NCBI GenBank assembly: GCA_036346225.1
Contig: JARFIW010001082.1
Location: 3,472,001 to 3,536,000, forward strand
DNA from: Platerodrilus igneus
Lineage: Eukaryota; Arthropoda; Insecta; Coleoptera; Lycidae
DNA length: 64,000 bases
Reading direction: 5' to 3'
Both the position numbers and the translations under genes were made by a program. The notes below the pieces were generated by a model. It made no database searches and had not been told where the DNA came from. It saw nothing but the letters and a program-made list of their open reading frames with translations. Shown piece after piece: positions 1 through 10,002 of the stretch; the stretch's first letter is position 1, and each line of letters starts with the position of its first letter.

Positions 1-89
1 AGATTAATGTATACAAAACATTAGAACTTAAATAAAATTAATTGTTTACTTGGAAGTGTTGAATTATGTTAAAGCGTGACTACACTCAC

Positions 90-240
90 ACACAGGACCT
101 ACATCCGAACCAGGGCGCAGAAAAATGCTAGCTTAATGTTTCAACGTTTCGGGAATCAAACTCGTGACCTTGGGATCAGCAGTCATATACGAACGTGTCT
201 GATACACGGAGCCGCAGGTCGGGCGTGCTCGCCTTACATT
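90..240 (-). mobile_element. tRNA-derived SINE, truncated copy 1 of 3
   Basis: Reading on the minus strand, this resembles the SINE at 18924-19290: a degraded B-box-like segment (near 150-165 on the plus strand, TTCGGGAATCAAACTCG) lies next to the conserved 'aaccagggcgcagaaaaatg' body segment. The 3' portion is shortened compared with its two neighbours. It abuts the next copy at the sequence TACATTTGATTTTTCAATG, the same junction that joins copies 2 and 3. Confidence 0.5.
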
Positions 241-488
241 TGATTTTTCAATGCTCCACGCGAAGTTGTTACATTGGCCAGGAAGCGACTTTTTCTACCT
301 GGAAATTTTGAATGTTGCCGCACCCTACATTTTACCTCTTATCCAAGCGAAGGCGTATTTTTGTGAAAAATGTTCGCCTAACATTTTTCAAGTGGTCTGT
401 GTCGGAAATGGAACCCGGGACCTTGCGCTTAGCAGTCTTACGCGAATCAACTAAGTCACAAAACCATCGCCGAGCAGACTGACCACTA
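240..488 (-). mobile_element. tRNA-derived SINE, copy 2 of 3
   Basis: Minus-strand copy of the same SINE as 18924-19290. The 3' stem-loop lies at 248-277, the body segment (aagcgaaggcgtatttttgtg) around 350, and the tRNA-like head with a degraded B box (GGAACCCGGGACCTTG on the plus strand) around 410-426. It carries no coding capacity; short open frames across it are chance. Confidence 0.6.
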
Positions 489-780
489 CATTTGATTTTC
501 CAATGCTCCATCCGAAGGTACCACATTGAGCAGGAAGCGAGTTTTTTTACTTGGTAATTTTTGAATTTTGCAGAACCCTTATTGTTTCAAGCAAGGTAGG
601 TATTTGCACGTACGAAACAACACTCACACACGAGACCTCCATGTTACCTCTCATCCGAACGAGGGCGTAATTTTGTGAAAAATGATTGCCTAATATTTTT
701 CAAGCGGACCGTGTCTGGATTTGAACGCGGAACCTTGGGCATAGCAGTCACACGATCAGGCTGGCCACGACACAGCACCT
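488..780 (-). mobile_element. tRNA-derived SINE, copy 3 of 3
   Basis: Minus-strand SINE copy, the longest of the three tandem copies. The 3' stem-loop is at 500-528; the segment cctctcatccgaacgaggg near 647 is the reverse complement of the body of the plus-strand copy at about 19039. The tRNA-like head lies around 715-765 with mutated Pol III boxes. About 55 bp of unassigned sequence separate it from the mariner-like element. Confidence 0.6.
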
Positions 781-836
781 TCATAGACCAATCCATCTTT
801 GACCAAATTCGCGATTTAAATGTTATCTAACTTGTA

Positions 837-1347
837 CAGTGTGTCCCAAATTGGATGTATTAAATGGGTAACTTAGTTGTTATTAAAGATACAATAAAAC
901 TGTGCTCGCAGTCATGTGCCAACTTTTTGAGATCAATTCAATGGTGAAATCACAAATGAGCGATCTTCTTTTGTTTTCGAGTTATAGCCAAAAATTGATA
1001 TTTTTTACAATTCTATTAATTCGTATAACTCGTTTGGTTGCAAAAATATCCAAAAATACTGTAATAGCTTTTTATACGGTTTTTTACGTAGAATACAGTA
1101 ACGTACGCAAATATTTAATATTTATAATACTTTTGAGGTTATAATATAAACTTGCATTTTTTTAAATGGAAACCACAATTGGTTGTCACGTTATTTAAAA
1201 GCTCTTTTTGACAGCTTTTCAAAAATATATAGTTTAGTATAATTATTTTTTCAAATGGCCGATTTAGTCCATGTTTTTGGTATAATAAAATAATTTATTG
1301 TATTGGTAATTTATAGTTGGCCGCGAAACAAAAGGTAAACACAAAAC
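837..1347 (+). repeat. left terminal inverted repeat of mariner-like element
   Basis: Runs from CAGTGTGTCCCAAATTGG inward to about ggccgcgaaacaaaaggtaa. It pairs with 6113-6617 with scattered substitutions and short indels. An open frame at 902-1144 lies wholly inside the repeat and is not considered a gene. Confidence 0.85.
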
Positions 1348-1504
1348 AAGAGTTTATTATTGTACCACACCACTCTAAACAACAAAGTTTGAAATCTAGA
1401 AGAATAAAATATCATAACTACATATATTACAAAAATGAATATAACTACATCTTAAATTTAAAATTATACTTTCCTATCCACATTTAAACAGTCTCTAATC
1501 GATA

Positions 1505-1660
1505 TATGGATGCACAAATACACACATACTCACACACCTCATACCCTCACAAACACACACACACACACACACACACACAAGCACGCGCCCACGCATGCAC
1601 GCACGCATGCGCACACAACCACACACACCCTCACCTACACACACCCTCACACATAATATA
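1505..1660. repeat. (CA)n-rich microsatellite
   Basis: Imperfect CA/CACACG run, with the purest stretch at about 1552-1578, lying between the left TIR and the 3' end of the transposase gene. Confidence 0.9.
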
Positions 1661-1826
1661 TATAAAACACTAGAACACAGATGGGAATACTACAATAGCT
1701 TTATTTACTGATAATTCAGAGATATTGTTCAAACTGGCCTCCATTCTCTCTTAAACAAAGTTCGCATCGTTTTATTAAAGACTTAATAGAATTTAATAAA
1801 TAAACCGCTTTAACTTTACGAAATGC

Positions 1827-1841
1827 TGCTTCAATTGAATT
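1827..1841. repeat. target site duplication, left copy
   Basis: TGCTTCAATTGAATT, identical to 5046-5060. It brackets the LINE and belongs to the transposase codons (NSIEA on the minus strand). Confidence 0.9.
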
Positions 1842-3710
1842 GCTTTGGACATTTCAGGAGCATTTGATGCTGCCTGGTGGCCATTAATCGTTTGCGAGTT
1901 AGATCGTAGGGGTTGTCCGCGAAACTTGATGTCTTTGGTCAAGAGCTATTTCTCGGGGCGATTGGCACAGGTTGAAATTCCGGGTGAAGTTCTGTCGCGT
2001 GAGGTGGAAAGGGGATGCCCACAGGGGTCATGTTCTGGTTCCACATTTTGGAAGTTGTTGTATGAGAGCATCTTTAGGGTCAAGTTGCCCGCAGGATGCT
2101 CAATCGTTGGGTTTGCAGATGACACGCTTTTAATTGTAAGATCGAGATTGCTAATGGATATGCGCACAAAACCGAACGAGGCGCTTAATAAATTACACGA
2201 ATGGTCGCAGGCGGTAAAATTAAAATTTAACACAGCGAAGTCAGAGGCGCTTTATTTCGGCACGAAACCAGGACAGAGACCTCCTAGGTTAGAGCTAGGA
2301 GGGGAGAAAATCCCGTTTAAAGATTGTATTACCTACCTCGTCGTCAACATCGACAATAAATTAAATTGGAAAGCGCACGTGCAATACATAAAAAGTAAGG
2401 GCGGCGAAATATCAAATAAAATGATGGCGGTGGCTAAAATAAAGTGGGGTTTCAGGGGCGAATCGCTGAGGACGGTTTATGCCGGAGCAATTGAGCCGGC
2501 AATACTGTACGCAGCTTCTGTATGGGCAGAAGGTTGTAAAGTCCGAAAGATGCGTCAATTGACGAGTGTACAACGCATCACCGCGGTAAAAGCGGCGAGG
2601 GCATACAGGACCACCTCCACGGAGGCTGTCCTGGTGATCAGTAGGACTCTCCCTATCGAATATGTCGTTAGGGAGATTAGAGATAGGCGATTAATAAATA
2701 TAGGAAAAGGGCGCGAAATTATCGAAGATCTTAATCTTGGTAATAGGGAAATTGCAAGAAAGATCGCTGTATCTGAGTTGGGGCACCCGGCTGATATTAG
2801 AGGAATCGAGTTTGTCGTAGGTGATGAGGACGCGATGGGTATCAGAATTTATACGGACGGTTTACGTATGGACGATGGGCAAGCAGGCGCGGCGTTTGTC
2901 GTGTATAAGCAGGAAAGGGAGGTGTTTCGGTTTCAAACCAAACTCGCGAACTGGAGCACTATCTTCCAGTGCTAATTGGTAGCCATACGAGAGGCTATCG
3001 ATTATGTAATAAACCATACGGGCAGAGACGAGTATTATATAATCAGTGATAGTAAATCGGCGCTGACGGCTTTAACAAACATGAATACCTCGACAGACCT
3101 CCAAGCGGACGTCTGGAGTATAGCGCGTACGGCGTTCGAGTTTCGACGTTTAAAGTTCTGTTGGGTCAGGTCGCACAATGGTAACGCAGGAAACGATAGG
3201 GCTGATGAATTAGCTAAAGAAGCCGCAACGGGAGACTTTCGAATATCACATTCGTCGATACCGAAGTCTTTGATTAAAAGAAAGCTGCGCGAAAAATCAA
3301 TTCGACAATGGGAAGAGAGGTGGAACAACGCTGTCACGGGCAGATTGACCCACAAATTCATACCGAGCATAGAAGCTAGAGGTAGGATCGAGGTTAAGCT
3401 CGATCACAAAATGGTGCAGTTGATAACATGGCACGGCGCCCTGAAGGCGTATTTACATAGGTTCGGGCTAACCAACATCGACCGCTGCGAATGCGGTGAG
3501 GGCGCGGAAAGCGCAGAGCACGTGCTCTTCGACTGCCCGCTTGAGGCGGGAAATCGAGGGTTGGCTGATAGCAAACTAGCTATCCTAGGTCTGGCATGGC
3601 CAAAGAGCCTAGAAGAAGTCTGGGAAATGGTTAACCAGAAGGCGTTCTGGACAGCCTTAAAAGAATTTGCGGGAAGGGTCGCGAGATTAGACAATGATAA
3701 CCGCGTGTAA
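1842..3710 (+). pseudogene. LINE ORF2 C-terminal part: reverse transcriptase, RNase H, zinc finger
   Basis: One reading frame of about 620 codons broken by a single TAA at 2973-2975. RT motif A starts right at the truncation (ALDISGAFDAAWW); motif B region ERGCPQGSCSG and the catalytic FADD box (about 2112-2123) follow. RNase H motifs: YTDG near 2850, SDSKSAL near 3046, and GNDRADELAKEA near 3190. A terminal CEC...HVLFDCP zinc-finger-like motif is at about 3485-3538. The premature stop falls where the RNase H family has its catalytic Glu (context STIFQC-stop-LVAI; family consensus QAE). Apart from that stop the frame is open, implying a recent insertion. RT sequence resembles the R1/LOA/I group; the exact clade is inferred. 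Confidence 0.85.
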
Positions 3711-5045
3711 AATTCGGTGGGGTTGGTGGGAGGATTGGAAAATTTTAGATTGACTTGGCGTGAGTAAGGATACGAGCATAGATATAACCAAAACCTGATA
3801 TTAAAAAAAAAATAAAATAACATGATAATTATACCCAAATGTCCAATATGCACGAGAAACCCCCACACCATTAATACAATCACTGCCTATCTTCATAATT
3901 ATGTGCGGAAATCGGGAAATCGGTAATAAATAATAACAAATAAACAATAACAAATAAATCAGAAACCCTCATTAAATTAAATCAATAAAATAAACAAAGA
4001 TAATAAAATAGAGTGAAACCGCGCATCCCCCCAGGACTTGAAAGTGAAGTGATAGTGATAGTGATTGTGATCCCCCCCAAGAACATTTAGTGCATACCCA
4101 CCAGGACTTTAGCAGTGCACCCCATCTTCCCCTTAGAAGTAAGTTACAGTTAGATGTAGGCAGACGACCAGATCTTCGGATGCTGGAGAATTTTATTATC
4201 GAGGTAAGACTTGAATTGTGGCGGCTGTACTCGCACAAGCATTGATTTACATTAATTAGTAGTTTTTGAAATAATTTAACAAGCACGTTTTGTGTGTAAT
4301 GGCGCTAGCCGACATATGCTTGTGGGAGTGCACCTGATAAATAGGGTGATGCTTTTGCTATTTTGTGCACTGCTATATGCTTAACGCTTATTAGACATCT
4401 ATTTATATATTTATATAATTATATTTATTTATATTTTATATTTACACTTTATATTTATTAGCATGTTTTGTAGTATTTTGTGGCATATTTGTTTTGTTTG
4501 ACGTTCTGTCGCCATTTTGGTTGCAGTATATATTTGGGAAGGAAGAGTATAATTGAGAAGATTGTAATCATAATATAAATCAGTTAGGGAATGATAGGGA
4601 AAGCTAGGGATAAATTTACATTAGTTAGCTAGATTTGGATAGTTTTAAGACGACCCTTCAGGTCGCACTAGTAAGCAGAGCCGGCGTCTGCTATCCGGTA
4701 TTACGGATCCCTCCCCCTCTCATTTTTGCTTGTGTCTTGTTGATCGGGTACACTCCAAAGTCAGCGCTAGGGATACCATTATTTACAACCCTGTTTTTAG
4801 TTTTGTTTTAGTTTTGTTTCAGTTTGTCAGATTTTTATGTTTGTTAGATTGTTAGAGCTTGTTAGGTTTGTTAAATTTTTAGGTTTGTTAGATTTTTATT
4901 TAGTTTTTTTATTTAGGGTGGATTAACTATGAAGTTGGAATTAATTAGAAGCACGATTATTTTCGCGTTTAAACCCAATGTAGTACCTCCGGGTGGAGCA
5001 TTGGGGACGTGGCCGCAAGTATAGCGGCCCTTATTCAAATTATAA
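3711..5045 (+). other. 3' untranslated region of the LINE
   Basis: No credible coding region. It contains a CCCCCCC/CCACC-rich patch around 4022-4135, AT-rich sequence from 4380 to 4600, TTTGTTAG-type repeats at 4795-4910 and the terminal stem-loop. It ends at the right target duplication at 5046. Confidence 0.75.
4975..5004 (+). other. 3'-terminal stem-loop of LINE, shared with SINE
   Basis: CCAATG at 4975-4980 pairs with CATTGG at 4999-5004, with an inner CTCC/GGAG stem closing a GGGT loop. The same hairpin occurs in the SINE at 19175-19204 and in minus-strand SINE copies at 500-528 and, degraded, at 248-277. Confidence 0.6.
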
Positions 5046-5060
5046 TGCTTCAATTGAATT
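5046..5060. repeat. target site duplication, right copy
   Basis: TGCTTCAATTGAATT, a perfect match to 1827-1841. Confidence 0.9.
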
Positions 5061-6112
5061 CCGCAACTCTTCAATACTATGGTTCTGGGTTTTATAGATT
5101 TCCTCTTTCAAAAAATTCCACAAGATATAGTCCAATATCAACAAGTCAGGAGATCTAGGCGGCCACTGAAAAGGTCCAAACGTACCCATCCATTTATTGA
5201 GATATTCTCTATTTAAATAATCACGAGTAATTATAGCGTTGTGCGGGGGTGTACCATCTTGTTGGAACCACACTTTTTGTCTTTTTTCGAGAGGCATGTC
5301 CTCCAGTAATTCGTGCAAGTTGGTATACAAAATTTCAATATACCGACAAGCTGAATGATTGTTTTCAAAAATATGGTATTGAAATTTGCCACCAACAATG
5401 TAGCAACAAATATTCAAACCATAACGGCTTTGTTGACGCCTCGTATGTTTGATAGGTATTTTCATTCGACCAGCAAGTGCTTCATCAGACCATATAATGT
5501 TATTTCCAAAATTGTTAGTAGCAGCACATTTACGAAGATACCATTGACAAAATCGCCTTCTTTTTTGAAAATCGTCGGTAAACAAACTATGTATAACTTT
5601 ATTTTTATAGGGTCGATATTTATTACGCTTCAATATTCTTGAAGCTGCTGATTTAGAAACACCCATTTCCCTTTCAATTTTCTTACATGATGTTCTTGGG
5701 TTTGTTTCCACACATACTATGGTTGAAACAGTAGTTTGCTCTTAATTAAAAACTGCAGACTGTTTCGTTCTAGGTTTTTCAAAGCAGCCAAACTGTTGTA
5801 AATTACTATCTATCCTTTTAAACATGTTAATATTTGGTTGTTGTCTTTCAGGGTATCTGTATTATTTACAAACGACATAGTAATATTATTTGCTATTAGT
5901 TACACAATTACCTGTTAAAATATAAAGTTTTTACTGATAGAAGAATTCTCGCAGACTCAATAAATGCAACTAGCATATCGTATTTTTCGTAATTTTCAAA
6001 TTTTGCCATTTAGTAACAGACTGATGCTTCACTTACAAACTAACAATACAATTTATTGCATGTGCAATAGATATGATTGAAGCTCGTTGACGTTTGTTAT
6101 ACAAACAATTGT

Positions 6113-6617
6113 CGTTTTTTGTTTACCTTTTGTTTCGCGGCCAACTATTTATTACCAATATAATAAATTATTTTATTATACCAAAAACAATTCGGCCATT
6201 TGAAAAGATAATTATATTAAACTATATATTTTTGAAAAGCTGTCAAAAAGAGCTTTTAAATAAAGTAACAACCAATTGTGGTTTCTTTAAAAAAAAATGC
6301 AAGTTTATATTATAACCTCAAAAGTTTTATAAATATTAAATATTTGCGTACGCCACTGTATTCTACGTAAAAAACCGTATAAAAAACTATTACAGTTTCT
6401 TTGGATATTTTTGCAACCAAACGAGTTATACGAATTAATAGAATTGTTAAAAATATCATTTTTTAGCTATAACTCGAAAACAAAAGAAGATCGCTCATTT
6501 GTGATTTCACCATTGAATTGATCTCAAAAAGTTGGCACATGACTGCGCACACAGTTTTATTGTATCTTTAATAACAACTAGATTACCCATTTAATACATC
6601 CAATTTGGGACACACTG
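6113..6617 (-). repeat. right terminal inverted repeat of mariner-like element
   Basis: Reverse-complement partner of 837-1347, ending at CCAATTTGGGACACACTG. Between the transposase start (5878) and this repeat lies about 235 bp of AT-rich sequence with no gene. Confidence 0.85.
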
Positions 6618-6619
6618 AA

Positions 6620-6805
6620 CAGCGTAATGGGGAGGAGCACCATAATGTAAAATCCACACGTGACGACGACCTTGAAGTGGAAAGTCATCAAGCAGATATT
6701 CCAAATCATTTTGTAAAAATTTAAACACCCTGCACTATCTAAATGGTGTTGTAAATAAGCTGGTCCTAACAATCTGTTGCCTATCATTCCAGCACAAAAG
6801 TTCAC
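6620..6805 (-). pseudogene. fragment of a second mariner/IS630-like transposase
   Basis: On the minus strand the peptide FCAGMIGNRLLGPAYLQHH resembles the segment just before the second catalytic Asp in transposases of the DD41D type (typically a WAGI.G..L.GP..L... pattern). It loses frame downstream, where GAPPH-like residues appear in another frame. It abuts the long-TIR element and the start of the tandem duplication; no ends are visible. A short relic of a separate copy is the likeliest reading. Confidence 0.5.
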
Positions 6806-6886
6806 AGAAAAATGGTGTTAAAAATTAGTTCGCCTTGTTACATGTGGATTTTAAATAAACCAATAATCAGCAATAATCAGCACATC

Positions 6887-6889
<3 letters not shown>

Positions 6890-6957
<68 letters not shown>
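6890..6957. repeat. (AT)n microsatellite
   Basis: Uninterrupted TA dinucleotide run near the start of unit A; its counterpart in unit B (11140-11207) has a single interruption. Confidence 0.95.
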
Positions 6958-6958
<1 letters not shown>

Positions 6959-9900
6959 CTGTGACGGTAAGGCTAAATATGTGTATATAGGTCAAATGTG
7001 TATTCGTGTAAGCACCCTGTACATAGAAAACAATAATTTATTTATTAGCTTCAATTAAATAAAATTGGAATAAAAACGGACATACTATAATAGAAGCACA
7101 AAACAATAATTTATTTATTACGTTTTAAATTAATTAAATGGGGATAAAAGGGCATATTTTAAGTTCAAATCAATAATTTGTATACATTAAGTTGATGCAA
7201 GGATGAAAAATACCTGCAAAAATTAGCAGTATTAAAGCTTTGCAGGGTAAAAATCAATAAGTTAAGCAACGGACATTTATTTAAGATAGTAAACTAAAGT
7301 AGTTTGTAGAACGTTACAAAGTGTAAGACAGCAAAACAAGTCAAGGTTCCAAGGAATAAAAGCTTGGGGAGATGAGCATTTCTTGTGAAGGCTAGAAGAC
7401 GTTAACAAAACATTTCATCGCAAAGACACAAGATTAGCTTCAACCGACGGGTATTTCATAAATAGATCAATAAAAATGTAAGGGACAGAGAATCTTTAGA
7501 ATGTAGTAGAGGCAGATGGAAAATATAGCAGGTGTTTGAGTAACAAACAGTTTCAAGAGCGCGGTAGACAAATATTTGAAGAGGCTAAGATAGGGGCGCA
7601 GATGCAACAAGTTTTACGTCACACGATATCGATTTTTCAAGGCGCACATATAGAAGAAGGGAGCTTTAAACGTAGACAACGGGACAATAGTGGGACCATA
7701 AGACAAAGACAGGAAAGGTGATTATAAACGTATGAGTGCAATAAGAATATAGACGCGGACATTAAGAGGCGTGCTTATGATTAGTGAAAGGCGATAGGAA
7801 AGGGACACAGTTCACAGAAAAATTTGACGGTTGGTTAGTTTAGCGTGTTTTCAAAGTATCATGTCGTTGGGGTGACACAAAAGGGAGGTTTTTGAGGCTA
7901 TATGAAGATTGTCAGAGGGGGCGATCGCTTTCTTATTTTCTGAGTCGCATCACTCACTTTTGGTAGTATAGAGAAGACCATCCTAGCTGAAAATCGTGTA
8001 ATAGTGCATTCCGAATAATTACAAGTGTTTGAAATGCAAGAGTTGGTGCAAGTAATTTAAACGGGCCGAACATAATTAGAAATAGTTAAGACCATTGAAG
8101 CAGGATGACAAGTAAGTAAGCAAATTGGTTGAGAACTGGATGAACGAGTTAGTTGGAGGAGAAAGCGAAGTTTGGGTTTTGTACGAGCAGTCGTGTGGAA
8201 GGCGTCCATAAATTGGTAGAAAACTGGATAAACGAGTTAAGACAAATGCAGTCAAAGTTGGAAAGCAGCAAGATGGTGTAATCCAGGAACATGGGTCTGG
8301 TGAAGATCAACTACAGAGGTGGTGATTTAGAAGAACATTCCAAGTAACGTTTTTATTTGTTGTTGAACTGTTGCGATGATATGGTGTTATCAAAAACGCT
8401 GTGTGTTTTGAGTTATTTGGTGAAATTTTTGTAAACTGAAAAGTAATTTGTTTGACATATGTAAAAGACAATAATTTAAATCTGAAGGTGTAAATACTTG
8501 AATAAAATTTTTTATGGTGTAAGGAGTAAACAGGTCTTTAGCATAACTTGTTGATGCAATATTTTAGGCATACAAAATTAAAGGTTTATAATGAGCTCAA
8601 CATAGACCTGGAGAACGTAAATTTAGGGTTTTAGGAGAGGCCCACCTGCCTCGAATGAAATTTTGTCATATAGCGTAACATAAAAGCTCACGAGAATTTT
8701 AGATTAATGTTTCAATAACGAACCAAAGTGTGAAATGTTTTATCGTGAAATGATTTGTAAATATTGAGATTATGCGAATAATTATTTGAGTTATATGAAT
8801 AAAAAGGTAGGTAAGAAAGAAATAGCTAAAGTAAAACTGAAAGGTTTACTTAGGTAGAGCATAACAATTAGCCTTAGGAAAAATGGCAAGTTACAATAAC
8901 ATAACACTTCTGTAAACTTTGCGGTTTAAGGGACACAAAATTAGGCTATTGTAATAATATAAGAGGCAGGTCAGCAATACAAGTTAGCTATTCTTAATGC
9001 ATTTTCCTGTGTTAGCATAACTTATTGCAGTGTAGTTAAAATTAATACACCATTTCTTTTGATTGTTTATCAACTATTGCAGAACTGGCACAGCATCACA
9101 TTTTGCATTTGAACACTTAAAGCTTGTGCTTATTTGTTGGAAACTATAACGAACAACTTTACTAAGGTCTTTTAAAAATCTGGCGTAGAATAGCATGTTT
9201 GAGAATTGACCAAATGGAGTACACTTTGAACACCTTTTGTAAGTTGTTATTGGTGAGCAGGTACCTTAATTTAAGTACGCAATTACATACATTTGTTTTT
9301 ATCTTTGTTTTTATCATATGTTTTGCATAAATATTAATCTACTCCCCTCTCTAGAGTAGATATTCTCACTAAGTTAAGAATTTTATGCGTGATTCGTAAC
9401 TTCATTGGGTAAAATGACCTGCTGATTAGAAAAATAAGATCGGTTCCTTGCGAATACACTTTCTGTTACGTTTCGCCTCTTTACTTCATACGTACGTACA
9501 CGTACATACATTTTTAAAATATCGGTTTAAATTGTTATTTCTAAAAAATAATTTTTTATGCGTTAGTTAGTTCAGTTCTAATTGAAGCTTCAGTTATAAT
9601 ATGGATCCTAATTTAAAGATTTGAAAATCATAATACAAAATAAGTTAGTAGTACCAACAGTTTAAAATACATTGTCCTAGGTGATATAAATTACTGTTAA
9701 TGTAAATTGCCCTATGTGATATAAATTACGGTAGTGATGGATATAAATTAATAATTAGTGCTCGGATAGTTAATAGTTGTGCTTCGATAGTAATAAGGAA
9801 GATAGCATCGTAGTCCTAAGAAGTTAGTATTTGTATTGTCAGTTATTAACAGGAAGTACATTGTTGTGAGAGCTTTAAAGAAATTTCACTTTAGCTATGT

Positions 9901-10002
9901 GTTGTTGAAAAGGTTTGTATAATCAATTTGATAATAAAGAACTGTTATTTGGGTAAATAGAGTTTTCGTTACATTGGTGTCAAGTAGTAGGATTTTAGCA
10001 AA
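6958..10002. other. non-coding part of tandem unit A
   Basis: AT-rich, with only short open frames. One of 61 codons at 7536-7721 is identical in unit B (11787-11972), but with two recently copied units this conservation means nothing; it resembles no family I recognise. Two related segments (aactggatgaacgagttag near 8137 and aactggataaacgagttaa near 8222) form a short internal repeat. Confidence 0.5.

Larger units (their letters stand above)
1842..5045 (+). mobile_element. 5'-truncated non-LTR retrotransposon (R1/LOA-like, with RNase H)
   Basis: Bounded by perfect 15-bp target duplications (1827-1841, 5046-5060). The 5' end is truncated inside reverse transcriptase motif A, the classic outcome of incomplete target-primed reverse transcription. 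The element keeps the rest of ORF2 (to 3710) and a 1.3 kb 3' region ending in a stem-loop (4975-5004) and a TTCAAATTATAA tail. It inserted into the transposase of a mariner-like element, which is therefore older. Confidence 0.9.
1716..5878 (-). pseudogene. mariner/IS630-type transposase (DD41D), split by a LINE
   Basis: Cut-and-paste transposase that would act on the TIRs at 837 and 6617. The gene runs on the minus strand from a possible ATG at 5878-5876 to 5046, is interrupted by the LINE, and resumes at 1841 to a TGA at 1718-1716. An N-terminal helix-turn-helix is suggested by EMGVSKSAASRILKRN. The catalytic triad is visible: WSDEA, FQQDGTPPHN, and the Asp in LLILDYILW, with 41 residues between the second and third Asp. 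That spacing is the DD41D class (rosa/visitor-like, family name inferred). Decay: an in-frame TAA just upstream of the EQTTVST segment, and an apparent frameshift near the N-terminus. The LINE's 15-bp target duplication is a multiple of three, so the reading frame would be kept if it were removed. Confidence 0.85.
837..6617. mobile_element. mariner-like element with long terminal inverted repeats
   Basis: The element begins CAGTGTGTCCCAAATTGG at 837 and ends with its reverse complement at 6617. Inverted repeats of roughly 510 bp (837-1347 and 6113-6617) bracket a minus-strand DDE transposase pseudogene. A TA dinucleotide precedes the left end (835-836), as expected for Tc1/mariner target choice; the right flank reads AA, so the duplication is imperfect. 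A later LINE (1842-5045) splits the transposase, so the original element was about 2.6 kb. Copies with such long TIRs are known in Tc1/mariner relatives. Confidence 0.85.

Noticed and set aside
1505..1660. CA repeat considered as a CRISPR-like or regulatory array.
   Set aside because: Simple microsatellite without spacers.
3404..3883. 159-codon minus-strand frame.
   Set aside because: Antisense to the LINE RNase H and zinc-finger region with no motif of its own.
7536..7721. 61-codon open frame conserved at 11787-11972.
   Set aside because: Identity is explained by the recent tandem duplication; no motif and no selection signal can be inferred.
9933..10002. A primer-binding-site-like TTGGTGTCAAGTAGTAGGATT after AATAAAG and GTTACA, suggesting a 5' LTR end on the plus strand (repeated at about 14181-14250).
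   Set aside because: It is directly followed by the mariner pseudogene, no matching second LTR or gag-pol was seen, and the tRNA match cannot be verified by eye.
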